64,000 nucleotides of DNA from Nautilus pompilius. Taxonomy: Eukaryota > Mollusca > Cephalopoda > Nautilida > Nautilidae. The notes below the pieces were generated by a model that saw only the letters and a list, made by a program, of their open reading frames with translations, did not search any database and had not been told where the DNA came from. Location: NCBI GenBank assembly GCA_018389105.1, contig JACATO010000606.1, positions 1-64,000 of the forward strand, read 5' to 3'. Shown piece by piece: positions 46,481-64,000 of the stretch. A program made the position numbers and the translations under genes. How positions within the stretch are numbered: the stretch's first letter is position 1; each line of letters opens with the position of its first letter.

Positions 46481-46869
46481 GCCCATTACCCAGCTTTATA
46501 TATAATTGAGATGTCTCAGCTACCATTTGCTTTCAACATCACACTTCCTGGGAAAATACATGCTTCCCTTGATGGTTGGATCTGAACAGTACTGGCAATA
46601 ATTATGGAAACAGAGGAGAAACTGCACATAAAATGCAAATTGTGTGATACGATCACCTCTCATGTGTAAAAATGAAATGCTCCTTAGCACAGTGTGACTG
46701 CTTGTCATGCAAGCAATCCAAAGTGCCAGCAGGAGGAATATAAAAGTATAGGCAGTGATATCATTGTAGTGTGGCGAATACTATGGCTCCTGGGAATGAA
46801 GGCTACTCCACTCCACTCCACTCAGTAGATTACAGCCCAACTTCATGTTTCAGGAGAAGCTGAATGCAG

Positions 46870-47640
46870 GATTTTGTGGAGGATATGTGAAACTACTACT
46901 ACTGACAATAAATCTAGCCAAGATAGAAAGCCCAAACTGTCCAAAAGTGTTGTTGAGTACCTCAGGGTGTGTTCTTTACATGACAGACGATTAATCAGCA
47001 GGGATATTTCAAATAACCAGCTGCAAGCACAGCTGTTAATGTTTCTTCAAGAACAGTAAGATACACATTAGTGTGAAGTGGTTTCACTGGATGTGCAACT
47101 GTCTGAAAACCTTTGCTGAGTAGCAGCAACCAAACAGCAGGGCTGAAATTGACAGAAGAAATTAAACAGTGGGATGACCAAACCTGGAAGCTGCTGCTCT
47201 TTACAGCTAAGTCCAGGTTTGAACTGTTTGGCAATAATCACCCGCGGTTTGTTTGAAGGTGGTCCAAGGAGTGGTATAACAGTTACAGAGAAGCTTGGGG
47301 GTGATCCAATACAAGTGTGGGGCTGCACATCAACCAAAGATGTTAGAGAGTTGCGTGAAATTGAATGTATACCAACTGCTCACAGACAAGTTCGCCTCAG
47401 ACACGCCGCCATTCTCTCGGGAAGACATCTGTCTCGCTGGGTGAAGATTCACCTTCCAAAATGAAAATAACCACATGCACACAGCTAATGTGGCTACTGA
47501 GAAGGTCAAACAGCATCAAATACCTTGAATGAATTGTGTAAAGTGCTACGGATGTTTGGAACAGTATTCCACAGTCATACATCGGTAACCAGTAGAACGC
47601 GAAAACACGGCATCATGCTATATATAAAGCAAGGAGTTCA
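46870..47640 (+). mobile_element. Degenerate Tc1-like fragment, opposite orientation
   Basis: Plus-strand pieces read LHDRRLISRDISNNQLQAQL (46974 on) and, after frame changes, AKSRFELFGNNHPRFV (about 47211-47260), then QVWGCTS. This is the order seen in Tc1 transposases: helix-turn-helix, then DESRFELFG, then VWGC. It is a relic with stops. Confidence 0.6.
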
Positions 47641-49162
47641 TACCAAATATCAATGCATGCATCATACAACGTTATTCGTTTTGTTTTTGTATACTTTGTG
47701 ATAATGTGTCGTATATGTATTATATATACATATTGCAATTACTTATTACCAGCTGGTTTACCCAGCACTGCACAGGAAAAAAATTGGCTTTTATATATAA
47801 AAGTTTTTGATCAATTTGAAAAACAGAAATATTATTTGTTTAAACACAGTCATTGACAGAACATTGAATTGTTTATAATGATGCATTTCTTAACATTCTA
47901 TGGGCTGTACAACTAAATTTAACTTTGTTCCAGAAGTACCTTTTTATAGACGATGTTTTTAGCTTTTCTTGGGGTGAAAAGCAAAACATTTCCGTTTTGG
48001 CCAACTCTTGTCCCACATACGGTTTGGGAAAAGCGAGAAAAATGAGGCAACAACAAATTTTTTATAGGCTCATAAACCAGTCACTCAAAATTTACAGTTA
48101 ATTTGTGAAAAATCTTTGCGAGGGAGAATGACAGAACTGAGGCAAAACCAATGGTCCACCAAGGCTGAATTTATTAGGTAACCGGTTTCTGACTTGGGCC
48201 TAAAATGAGGGATCAGACAAATTTTTGGATAAGATTGCCATCGAAATAATGTGAGATGCATTCTAATGTTATGATCCATTCCGGTGAGCAAAGCAGATAT
48301 GGAATTGCAACTGCAGTTAGTAATGAAAACATATCAGGTAACCTAATTAAATGGTTGCAACATTGGAAGTATAATGATACTCACCAATGTGATTTTGAAA
48401 TCTGCAAAGGTGAGTTTGTCATATTGGATGATGGTGTATCAAAGTTGTACCTTAGAATGTGAGAATGTGTCATGAAAATGATGGAGCTGTGATAAATAGG
48501 CAGATCTGCTATGAACTAATTTGCTAACTCTAGGAATGGTCATTGTTTGAAGAGTGTGTATTCTGGGTTCTGACTTGAAAATGGTTGACTGAGACTGTTA
48601 GTGTGTTAGGTACCTTGAAAGATGGGCCTCTGAGGAACGTCTAGGTGCTACTTACCCTTGAAACCCTGTGTGATACCTTATCAAAAAATTTGATAGTGCT
48701 AATTTGAGGCTGCTAGGTCACCTATTTTGAATGTGTGTAGTGAAACTGAGTTTAACTGATAAGGATTTTGAAAAATGGCCTTCAAGGCCATGTGTGGTTG
48801 CTTAGAACTTTACCCAGATTCTGAAATACCTACACCCAAATTTTTTGGGCACATGGAGAGTCTTGTCATGAAATGTAAAGATCTTATAAATTAAATGATG
48901 CGAGTAGCTTGTGGAAAGCTAAATATGGTTAATGTAGCTTTTAAATCATGCCAAGAGTGTTAACTATAACTATCATCCAGGTCTTTTCCAAAGCTAAAGA
49001 CTTACCGCAGAATTACATTGGCCATAATTAATGTTCAGTCATGAAGTAATAAATAAATGGATAGAGTGCTTGAAAATATGTATTAGATGCTTTTTGAAAG
49101 TCTTTTGCTATCTCCACCAGTGCATTCCAGAGAATGAGGCTTAGCAAATAGCAGGTACCCAC
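47641..49162. other. Intergenic, nothing recognised
   Basis: AT-rich, no supported gene or repeat. Confidence 0.45.
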
Positions 49163-49330
49163 TTGGAAATGTATGATATTAGCACCATCGGTGACCAGTG
49201 GGTCATCCCAGGTCACTTGGAGGGTGTTCCCTAATGAGGTACAATAAACAGCTGGAGCTCTTGGACCTGGCCAGGCAATAAGCAGTGGTTCTGATGGCTC
49301 ACTGCACAGGTGTTCTAAAGTCATGAAAGC
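49163..49330 (-). CDS. Isolated fibronectin type III exon
   Basis: On the minus strand, 168 nt are open for exactly 56 codons. They lie between a good acceptor (TTTCTTCTGCAG) and a CAA|GTGGGT donor. The sequence reads SEPSEPLLIAWPGPRAPAVY then LGNTLQVTWDDPLVTDGANI. That is the end of one FN3 domain and the P.aP......L.V.W..P..dG..I start of the next, as in FNDC3-like proteins. No other exon of the same gene was found nearby. It may belong to a gene with long introns or be a stranded pseudo-exon. Confidence 0.55.
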
Positions 49331-50640
49331 CTGCAGAAGAAATACTAAATATTATCACCAACATAAGAGGACCTAACAAGTGAGAGAATCAAAGGAGAAC
49401 AGAATTCCAACTTACAGAAGAAAAACAATCCGCTTTGCCCACATTTCCTTTTCTGTACATGTAAGTATACAGTGTCAGAAAGAGATCCGCATTACAGTGT
49501 ATCCTAGGCAATGATAAACTGAGTCCAGTAAGAAATTCAAAAATTGCAAAGTATTAAACCATTAATCAGAATATGAACGAACAAACAGTTCATGTTATGA
49601 AATCTATCTGTTGCCTATTTTCTCCCTGTTTTCTGTTGCAAGGCTAAAAAGATACCATCTGACCATAAATCTAGCAAGTTTTGATGACATTTACTTTTGG
49701 TGTGAGTAAACCTGGGAATCGATAAATTGTGATTTCTACAAAGTTTCAATTTGCCGTAGTATCCAATTAGTGCATTTCTTATTTTTATAAAATCATGTCA
49801 ATGAATATTTTAAGTACAATGACAAACAAAGCATCCATAATGTTCACTTTATGTGGTGAGGAAGATGGACTCTCGGAAATTATTTACTTCATCTATAAAT
49901 CAGCCAGGAATCTCAAACTATCAGCACAAAATATGGTGGTCACAAACCTTTTTCTCAGGAGAGAAATATTATTCATACAAAACACAAATTAAAACAAAAT
50001 GAGAGTTGTTTTGTATGATCTGATGTCATCATCATCTTTGGAAAAGAAGTTGCAGCATGGATTTCAAAGCTATTGGATCTGGAAAAATTATTTTTTGGAT
50101 GTTAAATTCTCTTTAATTCTGTTATTGTGTGTTGTTTTTTTTTCCAGACAAGAAAATCTTACTTTCTCACATAATTAGTCATTTTCGATCAGAGAAATAC
50201 CGCTACAGTAGAGTATCAGAGATCTGAAATACATGGGACCAAAAGTTGATTGTTTTGGAATGCTGGTATTTTACACGTCTGAGAAATATACACACAGTAT
50301 ATTCGTATTTACCAACTTAAAGAGACTGATTGTTGCAAACTTATTTTATCATTTTCCCAATGTTATGTCAACAAAAAAATGCTTCATATATGATGTGTAC
50401 CTTCTTCATGTGAAGACATTCAGTTGCTAGATTTCCCACTTTTTACTGGTGGAAAATCAAATAAATTGTTCCAGCTTATTTCCAAATGACAACAATAAAT
50501 TTAAGTCATCTAAAAGTCGTTATTTTTATTTTTTCTTACCTGTTGTTATTTGGTCACCAACAAGGGCTGGGGTTGATGTTGGTGAATTGAAGCAAGACTG
50601 TACTTCTGCAGGTGTTTCTCACATTCCACCTGCGTGCCTT
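49331..50640. other. Intergenic, nothing recognised
   Basis: AT-rich. Nothing coding is supported. Confidence 0.45.
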
Positions 50641-50649
50641 CCAGAACAT

Positions 50650-52330
50650 TTCTAATAGTGTTAACTACTTTTTTTCGCTTTGATCATTCTTTTATCAGCA
50701 CATCCTGGATCAGATAGATATTCATTATTTGTTGGTGGCCGATGAAGTCTCTCTGTTCAAGGAATTGCAGATGTGTATTGTTCACCAAACTGGATTCCCC
50801 GTTCAACTGTTAGTCTCTCTCATACCTCTCTTCCTCTTGCTTTACTAGCCTCGTTAGGTGTGTGATCAGCTCTGCTTCATGGAATCTGGTTAGAGACCAG
50901 ATGTTATGCCATGCAATGCATAATTGTTGACAGTCACAGCCCAGATAGTCTTTGAAAGTACTGCCTAATAAATCCATAGATGCTGCCATCAGACACACCA
51001 TAACCTAGCATTCTCCTCATATGTAATTGCATTTTAAACTTCAAGTCACTGCCCGGTTCATTGGTTCAAATTAGTGAAATGCAGTTAGTAGGGAAGGTAC
51101 AGAACATTTACATCGTTCTTGGTCAATAATATGGCAAATGCCCATGAGTAGATAGATCATGCTATTTTCTGGAAGTCCCATCTTGCAATGCTGTCTGGTC
51201 TCTGCAGCAAAGTTCTTCCAGTGCCAGTCTGTCATAATTGCCTGCATGTTCCACCACCTTTTTATCATTCTTGTATGTTACAGGCAACACTTTCAGCCCC
51301 CTCAATGCATGTGCACTCTTCCTAGTCATTATAAACCTACTTTTGTGCCTGCTGCATTCCAACACTTCATCAGAGTTACTCTTACTTCCTGTAATCCTGC
51401 AACATCACATTTGTCTTTTACCAACCAATGTGGTTCTCCGTGCATAGCATCAGAACAAACCAGTCTCATTGGCATTGTATTTTTTCAGGGCTCAATTTAT
51501 TCTCTCTCACTAATTCAGAAAAATATTCTTAAGAATTTCTCTGCTGGCATTGCCCTCCCTCCCCAACCATTATTTTTGCTGCAGGGAATGCCAGCCAACA
51601 GGTCACAATGTTGGGGGATGTTTATCTCTCTGTGAAATCCCTTTCTTTTCAGAGTAAAGGTATAGATGTCGCCATTCCTTCACTCCCTTTGTTGTTGAAA
51701 TGACTCATGTGTCAGTTTATCTTCACTTGCAAGCAGTGGCAGACTGACCCACCGGGATACCGGGAAATTTCCCCGTGGGGCCCCAAAGTGATGGTCCATC
51801 ACTTTGAAATGGAAAAAAGAAAAAAGAAAAATATTACATAGATTCTGAGAATTTATTTGCTTAAAATCTTTACTTTTATTTGATTCTTTTGACTACGTTA
51901 TTGGATTAAGTGGGTCCTTTTGGACCCTTTTAAGTGGGCTCTTTTACAAGTTTTCCAGGTAGAAATTTTAGACCCAGTCCACCACTGCTTGCAAGTTTAG
52001 GTTCACTACGGTTTTTCCTTTTGAGCCACGGCTTCTTCATCTTCACTAGCAACATAAAATTCCCATATTTTTTTTCTTGGTGCTTCTTTAGGTCATGAAT
52101 GGTCATGGTTCCAAAGCCATATTCATCCTTCACTCTGGTCACGGGGCGTCATCCTCTGTCGAGTTTCTGCAATATCTCCACCTTTTCTTTTATACTCAGC
52201 ATCCAGTTTTCTCTCTTTTTTTGCAGTTCTGCAGTCAGCACTGTCACTTTTTTTAAATTTTTTTTTCGTTTGGGGGCATTTCGAGGGCAGGATAAAGTTA
52301 AAATGTGAAGAGCGCAGAGCACATCCAGAA
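50650..52330 (-). mobile_element. Degenerate Tigger/jerky (pogo-type) transposon
   Basis: Minus strand, 5' to 3'. A CENP-B-type DNA-binding region comes first (SIKEKVEILQKLDRG near 52155-52200, then EYGFGTMTIHDLKKHQEK near 52080-52125). Further on is catalytic-core sequence (ALRGLKVLPVTYKNDKK, MTDWHWKNF..ETRQHC, LPENSMIYLL near 51140-51310). A C-terminal piece follows (GSTFKDYLGC...LVKQEEERY near 50815-50960). Stops and frame changes abound. A hAT MITE interrupts it at 51734-51987. Confidence 0.75.
51734..51987. mobile_element. hAT-type MITE, 254 bp, nested in the Tigger relic
   Basis: The left end is CAGTGGCAGACTGACCC. The complement of the right end is CAGTGGTGGACTGGGTC. A perfect 8-bp direct repeat CTTGCAAG flanks it (51726-51733 and 51988-51995). 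There is no coding sequence. Confidence 0.92.
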
Positions 52331-52549
52331 ATGACCGAGGCTGGTGGTGGATCGCTATCACAACGCTCGGTAAACGTGGGTGGGTGGGAACCCTTCAGAA
52401 AAACACATTGATCTTTGGTAGGGATTTCAAAGGCCCGACTCTTTCAGAAATGTAGATTTATTTGGGATACTGGTCTGTAGTTCTAAACTATGGCTACTGG
52501 TACTTCACCGGACAAGCTATAACGAATTTTTTTTCGAATATTTCGACTG

Positions 52550-53508
52550 AATCCCCCCCCCCGGCCTCTTCTCTTCGCACGCCAAACTGACGACGGCTTA
52601 AACTCGGCAGCCATGGCCTCTGTAATCGTTCTTTGTCATAACCGTAACCGTCCGAAACTCCAGGAAAAACCCCCTTTGACACCGTAGTTCTTAACCTCCT
52701 GGATTCCGGGTTACCACGATGCACCCGATCTTAGCGACTGGCCTGTCTTGAACAGGGAGGGATGTACCAAGTTATTCCAGTCCAGTCCAGTCCGCAGTCG
52801 CAGGGCGAAAGTGTTAATAACCCTAGTCGGCGTCAACTTCTGCGCCGAAAGGATTTCCTGCCGGGGGAAATGTTGCAGACTGCGATGACCTGATCGTCCT
52901 AACAGGGATAGACGAGTTCCGCCTCCTCATCTGATTCATCAACCAGCGAGCTGCAGGGACCCTGGCATGGTTTACAAAGCCTCGCTCGATCCACATGGAA
53001 ACCACGTTAATGGCGGCGTCTCATGGCGGGCGGCTGAAGCTTTGTCCCGATTTCGAACGATGAAATGGAGGAGAGGAAGGAGGGGGGGGAGGGTTTACTC
53101 TTTCGTCCATGTTATTCTAAAATTTACCCGCACGATTCTTTACGGTTCCATTTCATCAGCACAAACGAGAAAACAGGAAACTCGTTGTTCCTTAAATTCT
53201 TTCGAAGTTCGTTTCGTCAGCGGGTCGTTACAAAAACACGAACAGACAATAAATAGATGATTGTTCAAAGGTGTTGCCCGTATTCTACGCGGAGTCTCGT
53301 CTTTAGCGTTTTAGACGTTAAATTTATTCTGTATTTAAACATCTAAAAAAAAAAAAAAATGAATTGAAGCGATGCGACATTAGCCCAGCTCCGTGTGAGA
53401 CGTGTAACGTGGTGGGGTGGAGACCAGAATCCGGATTCTTTCCACCACTTTTCGCATTCCTGCTCTTTGACCTCCCGTCGCTGAATGACCTCGAGTCGCC
53501 CTCTAAAC
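52550..53508 (+). promoter_or_regulatory. GC-richer promoter region and 5' UTR of GOT2
   Basis: CpG dinucleotides are much more frequent here than in the surrounding AT-rich DNA. There is no TATA box close to the start. Two TGACCT-type half sites (53468-53473 and 53485-53490) lie within 45 bp of the ATG. The start itself is embedded in AAACATGGCGC, similar to a YY1 motif. The transcription start is not determined. Confidence 0.5.
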
Positions 53509-62493
<8,985 letters not shown>

Positions 62494-64000
62494 GTAAGTC
62501 TTTGGTGTGCGCTGTCCTGATTAGAAAATCTGTGTTGACGTGACTGTCCATCAGTGTTTCTTCGTAGCCATTAAAGCTGAAAAACACGGGACCACAGATA
62601 CTTTTCCTTTAATTTTCAGAACAGAAAATTGTCAGTAGAAAGGTAAACTTACAACACCATTTTGGCATTGGTTAGTTTGGGTGGAGTGAGAGATAATATC
62701 TGCTGGATACTACTTAATTGCCAACAGGCATCTTTGGCTGCCATTTCTGAGCTAGTCATGCTCTGTCCTGGCTGGTTGTAACAAGCAAATGGTTTCCAGA
62801 GGAAGACTTCACATGCCAGGACAGGCTGCTAAGATCTCAGCATCTTCATGAAAACCCTACATTCTGCCATCTTTCCACTGTTCTAATTTTTCTAGCTATG
62901 AGTAAATGAAAAGGATTTGGCAAAGAAATGCCAAGCGCAATGTGTGAAGTATGAAATGTCATGTAGCCACTGTCTTAGCATTGCTTATGTAGAACTCTTC
63001 CACAACCTCTTCAACATGCATGCTTCCCTGATTTCATCTTTTGTCAGGCAGTTGACTTCTTCATCCCTACAAAAGACATTTGTATGAAATTATTAACATC
63101 TTTTATTATTTGCATATTATTTATTAAACTTTATTAAATGGAATAATGTTCCAGTTTTTTTTTTCTTAGATCATTGTCAGCTCTAGTTATTATTTGCTTA
63201 CTATTTTGTATCTACTTTTAGTTGACCCATTGTTTATTGTTATTTCTTATCTGTTGAATGTGGAGGCAACAACATTTTTAAACTCTGGTGCATGACCCCA
63301 TTGTGTATGGGATTTCCAGTTTGAATATACTGTGCATTGTGGAGCTCATTTTAAGAAAAGATGTTGACCTTATGGAAAAAGGTTCACCATAGATTTGCTA
63401 GAATATTCCTGGGCTTCAGGAACTTAGAGAATGCAGGAAGTTTTTATTTATATATTTTTTAAAATTCAGATTTATTTAATTCAGATCATAGATAGCTGAG
63501 AGGAGAGCTGAAGGAGGAATTCAAACTTGAGGACTGTTTTAGTTCTAGGATAAACTTAATTTGAGGTGTTTTTACTGAATGACAGTGCTGTTGTGCAAGA
63601 TTGTTATACAAGTCTGGAGTTTGTGAGGTAGTGCTACTGCAGTCTTGAGTAGGAATCTTTTGTACAGGGCAGTAATTTCAGATGTTCATAATGAGTGCTG
63701 TCCTCAACAAATGTTCTTTTCCTTCAAGATGGTTGAAACTTCCTCCATGAAGTAGTGAGATTTGGCTGCATCTCTATGATCAAAGTCAAAATTATAGTCA
63801 TTTGTAACAAGGCAATAACTCCATACCATTTTTAAGGATGGCTTGGAGATGCTCTGTGATGTGTGGGATACATTGTTGAAAAAAGTATCTAATTAGAGTA
63901 GTTTGATAACAGCTGCAATATTTGGGATTCAGTAATTTACCTGATCACTCTGAGAAGTAAATGATCAGCCCCTCAGTGATTTTTTTGGTATACTCTGGTT
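62494..64000. other. GOT2 intron 8, start
   Basis: No further exon before the window edge. A GGAATTCAAACTTGAGGACT stretch near 63517 may be a faint relic of the SINE-like family. Confidence 0.5.

Noticed and set aside
52494..52724. Minus-strand 76-codon frame, and a 43-codon minus-strand frame from a good Kozak ATG at 52613
   Set aside because: In GC-rich promoter DNA, no domain and no splice continuation; a divergent gene is possible but unsupported.

Overview
This is intron-rich, AT-rich animal nuclear DNA. The gene content suggests a lophotrochozoan, probably a mollusc, but that is an inference. The window holds most of one very large gene, the 5' two-thirds of a second gene in the same orientation, and a dense layer of decayed transposons between and inside them.

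3290-40724 (+): a multi-domain type I membrane protein. I could assemble 21 exons, about 2,550 codons, by joining open frames, splice signals and intron phases. Domain order: MAM, parallel beta-helix (PbH1), C-type lectin-like, EGF, PSI, a long unrecognised repeat region, a very Cys-rich stretch, a MUC4/mesh-like vWD block with a GDPH motif, about ten EGF repeats, two cadherin repeats, a Ser/Thr-rich stalk, one membrane helix and a 24-residue cytoplasmic tail. PbH1 followed by a lectin-like domain recalls the tricellular-junction protein bark beetle/Anakonda, but the rest of the chain does not match it. The N-terminus lies upstream and was not found. Three single-base frame or phase breaks (near 31289, 33506 and 37051) mean that either the assembly has small errors or this allele is damaged.

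53509-62493 (+): eight exons of mitochondrial aspartate aminotransferase (GOT2), from a transit peptide through the PLP lysine. The last exons lie past the right edge. A CpG- and GC-richer promoter region precedes it.

41165-52500, between the genes, holds Tc1-like fragments in opposite orientations, an isolated minus-strand fibronectin type III exon, and a Tigger/jerky relic interrupted by a hAT MITE.

Inside the large gene's introns sit a hAT MITE (8-bp target duplication), a MULE relic, a hAT transposase relic, a complete but dead Tc1 element (TA flanks, IR/DR-type ends), copies of a tRNA-SINE-like family, and a short insertion of mitochondrial 16S rRNA between AT microsatellites.
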